A DNA stretch of 64,000 bases from Pseudomonas ceruminis (GTDB taxonomy: Bacteria; Pseudomonadota; Gammaproteobacteria; Pseudomonadales; Pseudomonadaceae). Shown here piece after piece: positions 50,430-61,853 of the stretch (positions are counted from its first letter, which is position 1; every line of letters begins with the position of its first letter). A model generated the notes under the pieces. It was not told where the DNA came from, did not search any database, and saw only the letters and a list, made by a program, of their open reading frames with translations. The stretch covers positions 62,001 through 126,000 of the forward strand of contig NZ_BQHW01000006.1 of NCBI RefSeq assembly GCF_021602025.1, read 5' to 3'. The position numbers were made by a program, and so were the translations under genes.

Positions 50430-51887
50430 TCAGAACTGGAAGTAGAGGAACGGCGAGTAGCTCTGCGCCGAAAGCTTGAGAATCGAAGCCACGAACAGCA
50501 GCAGGATCAGGGCGCGGGTCATGACCCGAGCCCAGTCCAGGCCTATCGAGCCGTCGCTGTTGACCTGCACCGGGGTGGCTGTGGGCGTGGGTTTGGCGTT
50601 GCGGTAGAAGTCACGCAGGCCAAAAAACGCCAGGGTGAGGTAGGCGATGACCAGGGTGGCGACTTGCAGCCCGGTCAGCTGGGCGCGGTTGAGTTCGGAA
50701 AGTTGCCACTGGCCAAAGCTGAACATGGCGCCATACATGCGGCCGGCCACGGTCAGGTTCTCGGCGCGGAAGATTACCCAGCCAACCACCACCAGCAGGA
50801 AGGTGAAGGCCCATTTGACCGGGTTGAAGCGTTGCGGGTTGGTGTCGATGCCCAGCGCCCGCTCGATGGCCAGCCACACGCCGTGCCAGGCGCCCCAGAG
50901 AATGTAGGTGAAGTTGGCGCCGTGCCACAGCCCGCCCAGCAGCATGGTCAGGAACAGGTTGCGGTAGGTGTTGAAGGTACCTTTGCGGTTGCCGCCCAGG
51001 GTGATGTACAGGTAGTCGCGCAGCCAGGTCGACAGGCTGATGTGCCAGCGGCGCCAGAACTCGGTGATCGACTGGCTGATATAGGGCTGCTTGAAGTTCT
51101 CCATGAAGCGAAAGCCCATCATCAGGCCCAGGCCGATGGCCATGTCGCTGTAGCCGGAGAAGTCGAAGTACAGCTGTGCGGTGTAGGCCAGGGCGCCTAG
51201 CCACGCGTCACCGGTGGTGGGGTGTTGCAGGGCGAAGCAATGGTCGGCGACCACCGCCAGGGTGTCGGCGATGAACACTTTCTTGATGAAGCCCTGCATG
51301 AACCGGGTGCAGCCTTCGGAGAACTTGTCCAGGGTGTGGGTACGGTTGTTGAACTGGTCGACCAGGTCCTTGAAGCGCAGCACGGGGCCGGCGATCAGGT
51401 GCGGGAAAATCGCCACGAACGCTGCAAAGTCGATCAGGTTGCGCGTTGCTGGGGTATCGCCGCGGTACACGTCGATGATGTAGCTGATCGATTCGAAGAT
51501 GTAGAACGAGATACCGATCGGCAGCAACACGTGGGTGAGGATGAACGGCTCCAGGCCAAACGAGGTGATGATCGCGTTGAGGCTGTCGATGCCGAAGTTG
51601 GCGTACTTGAAATAACCAAGGATCGCCAGGTCCACGCCTACGCCCAGCAGCAGCCAGCGCTGGGCAGGCTTGGTTCGGACCCCGGCGGCACCGACTTTGA
51701 GGCCGATCCAGTAGTTCCACAGGGTGACGCCGGCGAACAGGGCGAGAAAGTCCACGCGCCACCAGGCGTAGAAAATGTAGCTGGCGATCAGCAGCAGCAG
51801 GTTGCGATAGCGTTGCCCGCTCAGGTAGTACAGGCCGAGAAAGATCGGCAAGAACAGGAACAGGAACACGTTGGACGAGAAGACCAT
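50430..51887 (-). CDS. algI: AlgI membrane-bound O-acetyltransferase
   Basis: 485 residues with about ten membrane helices; MBOAT family. It begins MVFSSNVFLFLFLPIFLGLYYL, and the catalytic histidine region is WHISLSTWLRDYLYI ... LGGLWHGANFTYILWGAWHG (about 300-345). It moves acetyl groups from a cytosolic donor to the periplasmic acetyltransferases. The ATG at 51887 was chosen over 51950 because the upstream part is not membrane-like and contradicts the family start. A 117-base gap with a palindrome separates it from algL. Confidence 0.96.
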   Translation of the reverse strand: MVFSSNVFLFLFLPIFLGLYYLSGQRYRNLLLLIASYIFYAWWRVDFLALFAGVTLWNYWIGLKVGAAGVRTKPAQRWLLLGVGVDLAILGYFKYANFGIDSLNAIITSFGLEPFILTHVLLPIGISFYIFESISYIIDVYRGDTPATRNLIDFAAFVAIFPHLIAGPVLRFKDLVDQFNNRTHTLDKFSEGCTRFMQGFIKKVFIADTLAVVADHCFALQHPTTGDAWLGALAYTAQLYFDFSGYSDMAIGLGLMMGFRFMENFKQPYISQSITEFWRRWHISLSTWLRDYLYITLGGNRKGTFNTYRNLFLTMLLGGLWHGANFTYILWGAWHGVWLAIERALGIDTNPQRFNPVKWAFTFLLVVVGWVIFRAENLTVAGRMYGAMFSFGQWQLSELNRAQLTGLQVATLVIAYLTLAFFGLRDFYRNAKPTPTATPVQVNSDGSIGLDWARVMTRALILLLFVASILKLSAQSYSPFLYFQF

Positions 51888-51972
51888 CCCGGTTCTCCTA
51901 AATGGTTCACAGCATCCAGGGCAAAACGCCCCCCAAACCCCCCAGTCCAAGAACCGGAAGGCACCTCGTATT

Positions 51973-51996
51973 CCTGTGGGAGCCGGCTCCCACAGG
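51973..51996. repeat. Perfect palindrome between algL and algI
   Basis: CCTGTGGGAGCC directly followed by its reverse complement GGCTCCCACAGG, a loop-free 24-base palindrome of the Pseudomonas REP type. It lies eight bases after the algL stop in the direction of transcription and 86 bases before the algI start, inside the alginate operon. Confidence 0.85.
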
Positions 51997-52004
51997 GTTT
52001 GGCG

Positions 52005-53108
52005 TTATTTCTTCGAAGCCGCGCTCGGGTCATAGACCCGGGTCAGGTTGCCGCCCAGCCGGAAGCTGTCGAATGGCTGCATCCCATGCTTGCGCTCGAG
52101 CGTGTCGCCGACGCACTGGTACAGCGCGCACCAGGGCTCGAGCCAGGCGTACTTGCTGTCGACCTTGAGGTCCTTCATGTCCTGTTTTTCACCCGCGCGG
52201 GCAGCGAACAGGCGGGGGTCGCGGGCGCCGGCCAGTACGCCTTCACCCAGGCGCTGCAGGGCGAAGTTGTTTTCGCTGCGCAGGTCCACACCATTGGCCT
52301 TGGCGAAGCTGGCGATCATCGCCAACGGCGGCAGGGCATAGTTGTGGTAGGCCAGGGCGCGTTGCTTGCGTTTGACTTCGTTGGGCAAAAAACCTTGGTC
52401 ATCGACCTGATTGGCGCCGACCTTGTATTCCTTCACCGCCCAGTCGAACAGGTCGCGGCGGTCGGTGGCCACGGCGGTGGCCATCACCGACCAGGCTGCC
52501 CAATAGCTGTGGTTGTTGATCTTCGCCAGCGGTAGGTTGCTCCAGTCGCGCACGGTCTGTTCGGCGAGGTGGGCGAACCATTTTTCGATCAACTGTGCTT
52601 CATCCCGGTGCGCAGCCAGCGGCTGCGAGTTGGAGAACTTCAGGCGTAGCCAGGAGCCGCTCATGCTACCCAGGGCCCATTTGCGCATGGATTTGCCGGT
52701 GTGGTTGTAGTTGGTAGACATCAAGGCATCGGCCCGCGCCCAGGTTCCGAGCCAGGTCAGGGTGCAGTCGAGCTGGGCCGGGCGGCCGTCGCGCATGTAC
52801 TGGTTGACCATCTTGGCCACGCCACGCTCAAGGGTCGTGATGTCTTTGGTGGAGTCGCGGAAGGCCTGTTCCGAGTCGAGGTTCAGGGTTGCCCGTGCCT
52901 TGTCCGAGCCTTCGTACTTGCTGCGAAATTGCAGTGCTCCGGTGTAGGGCTTGGGCGCGGGCTCACAGCGGAACTTGCCATCGCTGGTCTTGAACTGTTC
53001 GATGCCCTCGTAGTACCCCTGAGGGGGGACCAGCGCGGCCTGCGCGGCGCCGCCAAACAACGCCAGGGTGAGCAGGGCAGGGCTGAAGATTCGCTTGAAT
53101 GCAGTCAT
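52005..53108 (-). CDS. algL: AlgL alginate lyase
   Basis: 367 residues. The signal peptide ends near residue 25 (GGAAQA). The periplasmic alpha-barrel lyase (PL5) carries the catalytic NNHSYW at about 198-203 (His 200) and the family tail [10 protein letters not shown]-like segment, here [14 protein letters not shown]. It cleaves stray alginate in the periplasm during export. Seven bases separate it from algX upstream. Confidence 0.96.
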   Translation of the reverse strand: MTAFKRIFSPALLTLALFGGAAQAALVPPQGYYEGIEQFKTSDGKFRCEPAPKPYTGALQFRSKYEGSDKARATLNLDSEQAFRDSTKDITTLERGVAKMVNQYMRDGRPAQLDCTLTWLGTWARADALMSTNYNHTGKSMRKWALGSMSGSWLRLKFSNSQPLAAHRDEAQLIEKWFAHLAEQTVRDWSNLPLAKINNHSYWAAWSVMATAVATDRRDLFDWAVKEYKVGANQVDDQGFLPNEVKRKQRALAYHNYALPPLAMIASFAKANGVDLRSENNFALQRLGEGVLAGARDPRLFAARAGEKQDMKDLKVDSKYAWLEPWCALYQCVGDTLERKHGMQPFDSFRLGGNLTRVYDPSAASKK

Positions 53109-53115
53109 GGTCGCC

Positions 53116-54558
53116 TCACTGGCCGGCCTGCGCTGTTTGCGCAGGCACGGCGAAGTTGTTGCGTTTGCAGAGTTTGGCCTCGACCTTCTGGGTGCCTTTT
53201 TCCGGCCCCTGAACCTCGAAGGCCAACAGGTTCTGGCTGGCCCAGTCCTCGTCCTCGCGCATCTGGAAAACGAAGCGGCCGTCGGTGTCGGAGGTTTCCG
53301 GCTTCTCGAGCTTGATGTCTTCGTGGCGGCCGTTGAGGTACCACAAGGTGGCCTGCAGCACTTTCACCGACGGGTCCTCGAACTTGACGTCCATTTGCAG
53401 GTTGCGGTTGATCAGGTCTTTGATCACGCCGCCCTTGCCATTGACCATCAGCTCGTTCTTGCCAGGCTTGAGGGTGCTGCTGGCGCTCATCAACGCCGGG
53501 CGCGCATCACAGCCATCGTCGAGCAGGCCGAGGATTTGCCGCCAGATGGTTTCCTGGTCCAGGCGGTACAGCGGGGAGAACTCCCAGATGAGGATCTTCG
53601 GCGGGTTGTTCTGGAATTCCTCGCTGCCCAGGTACTGGATCATCGAGCCCTCCAGGCCGCCGCCGGGGAAGGCGACATTGAGCACGTCGGCACCGATGTA
53701 TTGCTCCAGGAAGCCCGAGAAGTTGTAGTTCTTGCCGCTGTGGCTGGTACCGACCAGGGTGATCTGTGCATTGCCGCTGTCACCGAACAGGTCATCGCCG
53801 CCGCCGCTCGAACCTTTCGGTTCGGTGGCGAACTGGTCCATGTACTGCACCGCATAGCTGGTGCCGCACAGCTGGCCAGCGACGTTGTGCAAGGTGCCGG
53901 TCTTGCCCATGCGCCCGGACTTACGGGTTTCGAATGCCTTGCGCGGGACGCCCTCGAAGGCCGGCATCTTGTGCACGGTGTCGGCCACGATCCTGGCCGC
54001 GCGCTCGGCGCCGTATGGCGTCCAGTGCTGGTCGCCACGGAAGTAGAAGTCCTTGCCCTGGTCGGCGGCGGCCAACTGTTCGTTGGTCAGCGGCGACAGG
54101 TCGGGCACGTTGTAGCCCATGCTGGCGAAGCGTTTGAGCATGGCCTGGTAGTTGCCCAAGGCCTTCTGGTAGTCGAAAGCGGCTTTCTCGTCCGGCTTGA
54201 GCATGTTGCGATTCACCAGGCCACGGGTGGGCTGGTACACCACCACCAGTTCCACGCCGCGCTTCTTGAACGCGTCGTGCACCTGCTGCAGACGCTTGTA
54301 GCCGGCGGGCGTGGTATTGAACTCGGTGCGCAGGTCTTCGCGGGTACGGAACAGCCAGTCACCCTGGGCCTGCACCAAGGTGGTGAAGTTCTGTTGATAG
54401 CGTGTGGTGTAGCGGCTGGGGTCATGCGCTTCGGGGCACAGCTGGCAGCAAGGCTCGGCGCTGAAGGTTGGGGCCTTCACTTCGTCGGCGCGCACGGCCT
54501 GGCCGATGGCCAGCAGGGCGGCGGACAGGCCCAGCAGTTTCATCAGGTGTGGGGTCAT
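53116..54558 (-). CDS. algX: AlgX alginate acetyltransferase
   Basis: 480 residues. The signal peptide ends around 24. The SGNH-like domain (to about 345) has its triad as D176 and H178 ([11 protein letters not shown]) and S272 (VGTSHSGKN). A C-terminal carbohydrate-binding module (about 350-470) follows. Cysteine pairs near 37-41 and further on are kept. It transfers acetyl to alginate and helps the periplasmic complex. All catalytic residues present. Confidence 0.96.
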   Translation of the reverse strand: MTPHLMKLLGLSAALLAIGQAVRADEVKAPTFSAEPCCQLCPEAHDPSRYTTRYQQNFTTLVQAQGDWLFRTREDLRTEFNTTPAGYKRLQQVHDAFKKRGVELVVVYQPTRGLVNRNMLKPDEKAAFDYQKALGNYQAMLKRFASMGYNVPDLSPLTNEQLAAADQGKDFYFRGDQHWTPYGAERAARIVADTVHKMPAFEGVPRKAFETRKSGRMGKTGTLHNVAGQLCGTSYAVQYMDQFATEPKGSSGGGDDLFGDSGNAQITLVGTSHSGKNYNFSGFLEQYIGADVLNVAFPGGGLEGSMIQYLGSEEFQNNPPKILIWEFSPLYRLDQETIWRQILGLLDDGCDARPALMSASSTLKPGKNELMVNGKGGVIKDLINRNLQMDVKFEDPSVKVLQATLWYLNGRHEDIKLEKPETSDTDGRFVFQMREDEDWASQNLLAFEVQGPEKGTQKVEAKLCKRNNFAVPAQTAQAGQ

Positions 54559-54571
54559 GGTCGGGGCTTCC

Positions 54572-56131
54572 TTAATCGATCATTTCGGTCTGGCGTTCGA
54601 CCGGGTCGATCAGCACGGCCTTCTGCTGGCGCACCAGCAGGTCGAGGATTTCCTCCTGGCGCTCGCCAAGCACGCCATTGAGGCTGATGCCGTTGGCCTT
54701 GCGCGGGGCGAGCATGGAGACCTTGTACAGCTCCACCGACAGCGGCGAGTCGATTGACAGTGGCCCGGAGCCGTTGGCTGCCAGCTCACCGCCCACCACG
54801 ATCAGCGAAACCTTGGTGTCGAACGGGTCGAGGGCGATGTCGCGGTCCGTGTCGGACAGGTCCTTGATGTGTCCATAAACGCCGACCAGGCCGTTGGCCA
54901 TGGCGATGTTTTCGTACAGGCGGATGTTCACGCTGTTGCGCACGCGGATGCCGTGGCGGCGGTTGTTGATCAGCTTGTTGCCCCAGATCAGGTTGTCGCC
55001 GCTTTCGTACAGGGTGATGCCGTCGGTGTGGTTGCGGTAGATCTCGTTGTAGGCGACCAGGTTGTTGACGCTGTTACGGTCGATCACCACGCCCGAGAGC
55101 TTGTTGTCGTAGCTCTTGTTGTTGATGATCCAGCTGTCGTTGACCTCCCGCGAGACGATGATCCCGTGCTTCTTCTTGGTGCCGTGGACCGTATTACCGG
55201 CGATGATCAGCCGATGCGAGCGGTCGTGCGGGTCGATGCCGTAGACGATGTTGTCGCGGTAGGTGTTGTCCTTGACCACGAAATCCTGGGTTTCGTAGCA
55301 GTAGAAGCCGTACCACATGTCGCTGAACTGCGAGCCGATGATCCAGCCCGTCGGCTCAGGGCGGCCCATGCGCTTGGCCATGTTCGGCGTGTACTGCGAA
55401 ATGCTCACGCCATACGACTTGGACTTGGCGTAGCCGAAGCTGGCCATCCGGGTGTTGACGATGTAGGTCTCGGTGCCGCCCCATGACAACAGAAACGGGC
55501 GGAACTCCTTGGGCGAGCGGAAGGTTGCCGGCCCGTTGTCCTTTTCGCGCCAGCCGGTCACCTGCGTGTCACTGATGAACAGCTTGCCGTCGTTGACCAG
55601 GAACGAGCCACCTTCCTGGGACAGGCGCAGCTGCTTGACCTTGCCGTCGATCTCGAGGATGCCCTTCTGCCCGATCACGATCGGCAAGCGGGCCAGGTAC
55701 ACGCCCGGCTGCACTTCGCTGAGGTACTGCCTGGGCACCTTTTTACTCAGTTCGACCAGGTCGACATGGCCGTCGTCGACGAAGATCGCCTGGGGGATGC
55801 CGTGCTGGCGCTGCACCCACTCGGCGGCCTTGTTGTCGCCGCCGATGAACTCCTTGAGCGACTCTTCCTGCAGCATGCGGCGCACGCTGACCTTGCCCTT
55901 GTGGCTGCGGTCGATTTTCTGCTGCACGGCCTCGGCGGTGTAGCCGCTCAAATCGGGGAGCTTGGGCGGGTCCATGTGCAGCGGCTCGGTCGGCGCGCTG
56001 GACACGGTGTAGGTCTTGGCCTGCTGCAGCTCCTTGGCGACCACCGCAGGCTCTGCGGCGGCGGCCAGGCCCGAAGCCAGCAGCAAGGCGCTGGCCAACA
56101 GGCTGTGACGTAAGTGCGGGTGAAGGTTCAT
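54572..56131 (-). CDS. algG: AlgG mannuronan C5-epimerase
   Basis: 519 residues. The signal peptide is cleaved near 26. A right-handed beta-helix (about 210-490) of parallel repeats carries the catalytic DPHDR at 300-304. It turns D-mannuronate into L-guluronate within the polymer in the periplasm and is also part of the export complex. The gap to algX is 13 bases. Confidence 0.97.
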   Translation of the reverse strand: MNLHPHLRHSLLASALLLASGLAAAAEPAVVAKELQQAKTYTVSSAPTEPLHMDPPKLPDLSGYTAEAVQQKIDRSHKGKVSVRRMLQEESLKEFIGGDNKAAEWVQRQHGIPQAIFVDDGHVDLVELSKKVPRQYLSEVQPGVYLARLPIVIGQKGILEIDGKVKQLRLSQEGGSFLVNDGKLFISDTQVTGWREKDNGPATFRSPKEFRPFLLSWGGTETYIVNTRMASFGYAKSKSYGVSISQYTPNMAKRMGRPEPTGWIIGSQFSDMWYGFYCYETQDFVVKDNTYRDNIVYGIDPHDRSHRLIIAGNTVHGTKKKHGIIVSREVNDSWIINNKSYDNKLSGVVIDRNSVNNLVAYNEIYRNHTDGITLYESGDNLIWGNKLINNRRHGIRVRNSVNIRLYENIAMANGLVGVYGHIKDLSDTDRDIALDPFDTKVSLIVVGGELAANGSGPLSIDSPLSVELYKVSMLAPRKANGISLNGVLGERQEEILDLLVRQQKAVLIDPVERQTEMID

Positions 56132-56150
56132 TGCAGGTCCTCTCCCGGCC

Positions 56151-57629
56151 TCAGAAGCGCCAGATCACGTCGACGAAGGCGCGGTGCATGTATGAATCCG
56201 CTTCCTTGCCATAGGCGTCGCCGGGCTTGAACACACCGGCGCGCAGGCGCACCAGCGCGGACGGCTCGTCGATCGCCTGGCTCATCGAGGCCGGCAGCAG
56301 GCCTTGTTTGAAGTACTTGGTAACGACCACGTCCATTTCCTGGCCGAGGTCTTTTTCGCCATTGATCAGCGGGCGGTTCACGCCGTTGTCGTTGACCGCC
56401 GCGTTGATCCCACTGGAGCCAATGTTCTGCGCGCCGTCGACCCGCCAGAACTTGTGGTAGATGAAGCTGGCGTCGTAGTCCTCGCGCAGTTGCCACGAGG
56501 CAAACAGGGTGGCTGCCTGCAGGTTGCCGAGCTCGCCGCGGAAGGCTTCGCCGAAGCGGTGCACGCGCGAACGGGTACCGGTGAAGTTGGAGCGGTTGCT
56601 CTCCAGGCCGGTCTGCTCGAAGTTGTTCGAACCGTCGTCGCCACCGCCGCCGCTGCCACGGGCGTAGGCCGCGCCGACCTGCCAGTTGGGGTCCAGGCGC
56701 AGGCGGATGCCCAGGTCCGTGGCCCAGGCGTTGACGTTGCCGCTCTGCTTGCCGGTGGCCACCTGGTCGTCGCCGACCTGCTGGCTGCTGAGCGTGTCGC
56801 GGTCACCGGTCAGCCAGGTCAGGCTGCCCCAGTAGTTGACGGTATGGTCGTTGCGCCAGTTGTAGGCGTCGCTGTTGGCTTCAAGACCCAGCCAGGTGAG
56901 GTCGCCTGTGCGGGTCTTGTCGAGCGCATCGATGGTTTCGCCGGGGCTTTTGAGGCTGCCGCTGTCATGGGTGTGGTGGGCTCGCAGGCCGACCCAGTGG
57001 CCGGGCGTCCATTGCGTGGCGACGTTACCGTAGACATGCGTGCGGTCCTTGTCTTCGGGGGCCAGTTCGGTCAGGTCGGTACGGTATTCGCTGAAGCGCT
57101 GGGCCACCCCAAGGTCGGCCTTGAGCAGGGTGGTGTCGAAGGTCCAGTTGAGCGCTTCGATGTTGGTGTCGCGCCACATGCCATCGTCACTGCGCAGGCG
57201 CTGGCGACCCAGGCGCAGTTGTTCGCCGGGGTACTGCGTGAGGCCGCTGTAGCCGACCCAGAACTCGCGCATGGCCAGGTAGCTTTTGTCCGGCTTGCGG
57301 CTGTCGTCACCGGTATCAGTGGTCGTGCCGTCGTCGTTCTGGCGCAGGGTGTCGGTTTCGATGGTGTCGGTGGCGGCGACGGCTTGACCCATGGCATAAG
57401 CGCTCCAGTTGCCGCGCTCGCCGTACACCCAGGGGCGCAGGTCCAGGCCCAGCCCGTTGACGTCACCGCCGGGGCGGGTACCGAGGTCGCGGTCGTCTTC
57501 GGACTGGCCGGTGATTTTCACCTCCATGCCGAAGTTTTTCTGGGCGGTGATGTCGGCCAGCGTCGGGCACGACCACAGCAGGGCGAAGCTCAGGCCTATG
57601 CCGGCTTTCACGAAGGGGTTGAGCGTCAT
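56151..57629 (-). CDS. algE: AlgE outer-membrane alginate porin
   Basis: 492 residues. After a signal peptide ([25 protein letters not shown]) comes an 18-strand beta-barrel with charged aromatic-rich strands ([20 protein letters not shown]). It ends with the typical C-terminal Phe in VDVIWRF. It secretes alginate through the outer membrane. It overlaps algK by 4 bases, fitting AlgK as its lipoprotein partner. Confidence 0.96.
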   Translation of the reverse strand: MTLNPFVKAGIGLSFALLWSCPTLADITAQKNFGMEVKITGQSEDDRDLGTRPGGDVNGLGLDLRPWVYGERGNWSAYAMGQAVAATDTIETDTLRQNDDGTTTDTGDDSRKPDKSYLAMREFWVGYSGLTQYPGEQLRLGRQRLRSDDGMWRDTNIEALNWTFDTTLLKADLGVAQRFSEYRTDLTELAPEDKDRTHVYGNVATQWTPGHWVGLRAHHTHDSGSLKSPGETIDALDKTRTGDLTWLGLEANSDAYNWRNDHTVNYWGSLTWLTGDRDTLSSQQVGDDQVATGKQSGNVNAWATDLGIRLRLDPNWQVGAAYARGSGGGGDDGSNNFEQTGLESNRSNFTGTRSRVHRFGEAFRGELGNLQAATLFASWQLREDYDASFIYHKFWRVDGAQNIGSSGINAAVNDNGVNRPLINGEKDLGQEMDVVVTKYFKQGLLPASMSQAIDEPSALVRLRAGVFKPGDAYGKEADSYMHRAFVDVIWRF

Positions 57630-59086
57630 AGCGAGTCCTCACCGTCTACTTCAGGGTCTTCGTCTTGCAGGGCATCGAGTGCCAGCGTGCTGCGGCCACC
57701 TTGGGCCATGCTGCCGCGGGCTTGTCTTTCCTGCGCCAGCAGGTTCTGGGCCTGGCTGCGCTGTTCGGGCGTCAGTTGTTGGTCGAGTTGCTGCAGCAGC
57801 TCGGCCGATTGCGGGGTCGGGTTGACCTGCGACAGTTGGGCGAACACCCAGGCGTTGGTAGGTTCGGGGCGGATGCCATGGCCTTCGCTGAACAACTGGG
57901 CGAGGGCGTAGTCGGCGCTGTTCTGGCCACCGCGCGCCGCGCTGAGCAGGTGGTCGACGGCTTTCTGCGGCTCGACGTCGCCCAGGTAGCCACGGCGGTA
58001 CAACTGGCCGAGGTAGTAGTCGGCACTGACTTCACCGGCATCGGCGGCAGCCTGCAGATGCTGCTGGGCCTTCTGGGCATCGGCCGGGACGCTCTTGCCT
58101 TCGTAGTAGAGGCGCCCCAGCAGCAGTTCGGCGCGGGGCTGTTCGGCTTCGCGGCCCTTGTCGATGTAAGCCATCAACTGGTCCGTGTCGCCCAGCTCGG
58201 GGAAGTCATAGAGCAGTTGCGCCAGGCTGACCCAGGACGCGGGGTTGGCCGGGGCGATGTGCTCGAGCAGGTCCTTGGCGGTTTTTTCGTCAGTCTGGCC
58301 CAGGCTGCGGTCGGCCAGCACACGGGCCACGCTGTCGACCCGTGTGGCCGGTACGGTGCCGCGGGCATAGGCGGATTTCAGCTGTTGCAGCAGGGCTGCC
58401 TGCTGCTCGGCCTGGCCGCGCTTTTGATAGACGGTGGCAAGCTCGGCATAGCACACGTCCAGGGTGCTCAAGGCTTGCTTGCAGAGCTGCTCGACGTTGT
58501 CCAGGTGCTGGTCGTAGGTGCCTTGGGTGCGATAGAGCAGAATCTGCGCCAGGCCCGCTTCGGGGTAGCCGGCGGTGCGCCACTGATCGATCTGCTGCTG
58601 CGCATTGACCTTGGGGAAGCTCTGCGGATACAGCAGGTAGAGCATTGCCAACGGGATCAGGGTCTTGTTCTCGCCCTGCTCGGCGGCGAGCTTGAGCAGC
58701 ATCTCGGCCTCTTCGCGTTCGGCCTGGTTGCTGTCTGGCTTGGCCACCAGCAGGCGGCCAAGGCGCACCTGGGCGCGGGGCGAGGTGGCGGCAGCGGCCC
58801 GGTAGGTGGCTTCCGCTTCCTTGAATTGCGCCGGGTCACCGCTGGAAACCTTGATATCGGCCAAGCCTACCTGCGCGTCGCTGTAGCCCAGGTCGGCCAG
58901 GGCCTTGTAGTTGCGCTCGGCCAGCGCGGTGTCACCGCGCTTGAGGGCCTCGTTGGCCAAACGCTGGTCGGGCAGACCCGCACAGCCGGCCAGCACCATC
59001 GCGGCGGTCAACGCGCACAGTCCAAGGTTCACACGAACCCTGTGGGCGCCGGCTTGCCGACAGGTACCGCGTTGTCTGCTCGTCAT
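57626..59086 (-). CDS. algK: AlgK TPR/Sel1 lipoprotein
   Basis: 486 residues. The lipoprotein signal is long and basic at its start, with the lipobox VLAGC (Cys 35). At least nine Sel1/TPR-type helical repeats follow (about 45-440), for example [32 protein letters not shown]. It localises AlgE and links it to the periplasmic complex. The 50-residue tail is Gln-rich and acidic. Confidence 0.95.
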   Translation of the reverse strand: MTSRQRGTCRQAGAHRVRVNLGLCALTAAMVLAGCAGLPDQRLANEALKRGDTALAERNYKALADLGYSDAQVGLADIKVSSGDPAQFKEAEATYRAAAATSPRAQVRLGRLLVAKPDSNQAEREEAEMLLKLAAEQGENKTLIPLAMLYLLYPQSFPKVNAQQQIDQWRTAGYPEAGLAQILLYRTQGTYDQHLDNVEQLCKQALSTLDVCYAELATVYQKRGQAEQQAALLQQLKSAYARGTVPATRVDSVARVLADRSLGQTDEKTAKDLLEHIAPANPASWVSLAQLLYDFPELGDTDQLMAYIDKGREAEQPRAELLLGRLYYEGKSVPADAQKAQQHLQAAADAGEVSADYYLGQLYRRGYLGDVEPQKAVDHLLSAARGGQNSADYALAQLFSEGHGIRPEPTNAWVFAQLSQVNPTPQSAELLQQLDQQLTPEQRSQAQNLLAQERQARGSMAQGGRSTLALDALQDEDPEVDGEDSL

Positions 59087-59098
59087 CGACTTGTCCTC

Positions 59099-60265
59099 TT
59101 AAAGGCCACGGGCCATGGCTTTGTCGATCAGCCAGTTGAAGGAGGGGCCACGGTCGCTGTTGACCGACGCCGGGCGCCCGGCCAGTTCAGCGGGCAGGCC
59201 GCTGTCGGGTTTGATCTGCACGCGAATGTCCGAGGCGAGGTTCTCGCCGTCCAGGCTGGCGCTGCTGACGATCTGGCCGGTGCGCACTTCGTCTTCGCCG
59301 GCCACCTGGAAGTTGACCCGGGTGCCTGGCTTGACTTCGTCGAACTGGCGGTAGCTGAAGCGTGCCTCGATCATCGGGTTAGTGGTGCGCGGGATCAGCT
59401 GGAAAATCGGCTGGCCCTTGGCGGCATACTGGCCGTCGTCCACCAGTTGGCGGGCAACCACGCAATCGCAGGGGCTGGTGAGGGTGCCGGAGAGCTGCTT
59501 GCCGAACAGTTCCTCGACCTTGGCCGGCTCCAGCTGCGAGTCGTCCAGGTGGCCTTTGAGCATGTCCAGCATGCTGGTGCTGAAGCTGGCAAGCGGCGCA
59601 CCTTTCACCACCTGGCCACCGCTCTGCACCAGGCTGCTGACGGTGCCGTCACGGGGCATGGTGACGCTGGTAGTCGGTACCGCGACCACACCGGCCTCGG
59701 CATGGCTGACGAAATACATGCCGTACAGCGACTTGGCGACGAAGCCGAACGCGGCCACGCCGACCACGAACACGCCGAGGGTTACGGTCACCGCCTTGAG
59801 GCGGCCGAAGGCGGACAGGCCGGAACCGCCGTCCTTCTGCTTGCGTGCCTTGGTGAAGTTGTCGCGCTGCAGGGTGCTGAGCACATCGCCAATGCTGATC
59901 AGCTCGCCTGACAGGTGGCTGGTGATGATGTGGCGCAGGGTGGCGATGTCGCGGGGTTCAAGGTTCTGGAACTGCGCACCGGTACGGCCGTTGCTGGTGT
60001 TGTAGGAGCGTACCTGGAACTCGATGTCCATCGACAGGCCAAGGTTGTCGACCACGAACTGCAGGCGCCCGCGCAGTACTTCGCCAACCGACAGCTGCTG
60101 TTGGGTATGGAAGCTCAGGCCACCCGCGGACAGGTCGTCGACCTTCACTTCGTGGGCTTGTCGCTTGGCATCGAGGAAGCGCAGCTTGGCCGGGATGCGC
60201 ACCCGCGCATGTTGGCGCTGGGCTTCGGACTCATGCACGACATTGACGTTCACGGCGGTATTCAT
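59099..60265 (-). CDS. alg44: Alg44 c-di-GMP receptor of alginate polymerase
   Basis: 388 residues. The N-terminal PilZ domain has the c-di-GMP motifs RQHAR (R17, R21) and DLSAGG (D44, S46, G49), all intact. One membrane helix (about 160-182) follows, and a periplasmic membrane-fusion-like domain (about 190-380: VPTTSVTMPRDGTVSSLVQSGGQVVKGAPL). It activates Alg8 when c-di-GMP is bound. The gap to alg8 is 37 bases. Confidence 0.97.
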   Translation of the reverse strand: MNTAVNVNVVHESEAQRQHARVRIPAKLRFLDAKRQAHEVKVDDLSAGGLSFHTQQQLSVGEVLRGRLQFVVDNLGLSMDIEFQVRSYNTSNGRTGAQFQNLEPRDIATLRHIITSHLSGELISIGDVLSTLQRDNFTKARKQKDGGSGLSAFGRLKAVTVTLGVFVVGVAAFGFVAKSLYGMYFVSHAEAGVVAVPTTSVTMPRDGTVSSLVQSGGQVVKGAPLASFSTSMLDMLKGHLDDSQLEPAKVEELFGKQLSGTLTSPCDCVVARQLVDDGQYAAKGQPIFQLIPRTTNPMIEARFSYRQFDEVKPGTRVNFQVAGEDEVRTGQIVSSASLDGENLASDIRVQIKPDSGLPAELAGRPASVNSDRGPSFNWLIDKAMARGL

Positions 60266-60302
60266 GATGGTTTGTTCCTGTTAGTTCCGATCCGGGTTGG
60301 GC

Positions 60303-61793
60303 TCACACGACCATGAACAGCACAGCGACGAAGATGCTGGCAGCCGAGAAGGTCATGGTCCGCGAGGACCAGGTGTTGAACCATTGTTGAAAACTGGCGA
60401 GGTCACGCTTGAGGGCAGTCGGTTGGCGGGTCCAGGACTGCTTGTCGAGGCGGAAGAACACGTAGATCTTCATCAGCGCGCCGACGATCTGGTTGTAATA
60501 GAGGATCAGCGGGTAGGCCGGGCCGACGCTGTGCCCCGAGCACAGCAGCATGATGGTGAGGATCAGGCGGGTAATGCCGATCCACAGCAGGTACACCAGC
60601 AAAAAGCCCAGGCCGAACTTGAGGCTGGCAATCACGGCCACGGTCAGGCCCAGCAGGCTGGTCCACATCGACACCCGTTGGTCGAACAGCACGATGCTGG
60701 TGAACAAACCCAGGCGCCGCATGCCCAGGCCCAGCGCGCGCGAGTTCTGCCGCAGGTTGTTGCCGTACCAGCGGTACATCAGCTTGCGGCTGGCCTTGAG
60801 GAAGCTCTTCTCCGGCGGGTGCTCGACGGTGTTGATGGCGGCGTCCGGCACGTAGAACGTGTCGTAGCCCAGGCGCATCAGGCTGAACCAGCTGGACTTG
60901 TCGTCGCCGGTGAGGAACTTGAAACGGCCCAGGCGCCAGTGCATCAGCGAGTCACTTTCGACGTCGGCGATGAATTCGGGGTTGGTCACGACGCTGGCGC
61001 GGAACATCGACATGCGCCCGGTCATGGTCAGCACACGCTTGGACAGGGCCATCGAGCACATGTTGATGTGACGCTGGGCGAAGCGCAGCTTGTGCCACTC
61101 GCTCATGATGTAGCCGCCACGCACTTCGCAGAACTCGTTGGTGGTCAGGCCACCCACGTTCGGGTACAGCTTGAACCACGGTACCGTCTTGCGAACCACG
61201 CCTTCGGCCAGCACGGTGTCGCCGTCGATCACCGCCACCACGGCATTGTCGTCCGGTAGCATCCGCGAGATGGCGCGAAAACCATAGGCCAGGCCGTCGC
61301 GCTTGCCGGTACCGGCAATGCGCACGATGTCGAGCCTTACGTGGGCTGGCGGGTTGTACTTGGCCCACAGGCTTTTCACCAGCAGCTCATCGGACATTTC
61401 CACGAGCGAGCAGACCACGGTGGTCGGGTAGCCACAGTCGATCGCCTCGCGGATCACCGAGCTGTAGACCTGGGCTGTGGTCAGGGCTTCGATACGGAAG
61501 CTGGTGACCATCAGGTAGACGTGCGATGGCGCTGCGGTCTCGCCCATCTTCTGCACCTTGCGGCGCAGGTACGGGTACACCCCGTACAGGAAGATCATGC
61601 CGCGGATGAAATGGGTGGCGCCCATGGAGTAGCGCCAGATGCCGACGGCGCCGACCAGGAAGATGAAGTGCTTCGACTGCGAGTCGAAGATGTCGGCCGG
61701 CAAGGCCAGGGCGATCAGCATGAGCAAACTCATGTAGAGCAACCAACCGGCGCACTGCAACAGCACGTTCTGCAGCCTTTGCATGTTCAGCAT
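60303..61793 (-). CDS. alg8: Alg8 alginate polymerase (GT2)
   Basis: 496 residues. Two N-terminal helices (about 12-60), a GT-A cytosolic domain (about 85-350) and C-terminal helices (about 375-490). The catalytic pieces are [13 protein letters not shown] (DxD-like), the SDSL-type acidic site ([12 protein letters not shown]) and a processive synthase motif RRYGN-like [14 protein letters not shown]. It polymerises mannuronate from GDP-mannuronate at the inner membrane. The gap to algD is 60 bases. Confidence 0.97.
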   Translation of the reverse strand: MLNMQRLQNVLLQCAGWLLYMSLLMLIALALPADIFDSQSKHFIFLVGAVGIWRYSMGATHFIRGMIFLYGVYPYLRRKVQKMGETAAPSHVYLMVTSFRIEALTTAQVYSSVIREAIDCGYPTTVVCSLVEMSDELLVKSLWAKYNPPAHVRLDIVRIAGTGKRDGLAYGFRAISRMLPDDNAVVAVIDGDTVLAEGVVRKTVPWFKLYPNVGGLTTNEFCEVRGGYIMSEWHKLRFAQRHINMCSMALSKRVLTMTGRMSMFRASVVTNPEFIADVESDSLMHWRLGRFKFLTGDDKSSWFSLMRLGYDTFYVPDAAINTVEHPPEKSFLKASRKLMYRWYGNNLRQNSRALGLGMRRLGLFTSIVLFDQRVSMWTSLLGLTVAVIASLKFGLGFLLVYLLWIGITRLILTIMLLCSGHSVGPAYPLILYYNQIVGALMKIYVFFRLDKQSWTRQPTALKRDLASFQQWFNTWSSRTMTFSAASIFVAVLFMVV

Positions 61794-61853
61794 CCGTCGA
61801 GAATTCTTGAAGGAAGGGCAGCGCAGGGTGGCCTGCGCTGCCCGGCCGAGGGC

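Noticed and set aside
56304-59911. Two long plus-strand frames (56304-57911 and 57665-59911) opposite algE, algK and alg44
   Set aside because: Antisense shadows; the minus-strand genes are unmistakable alginate genes.
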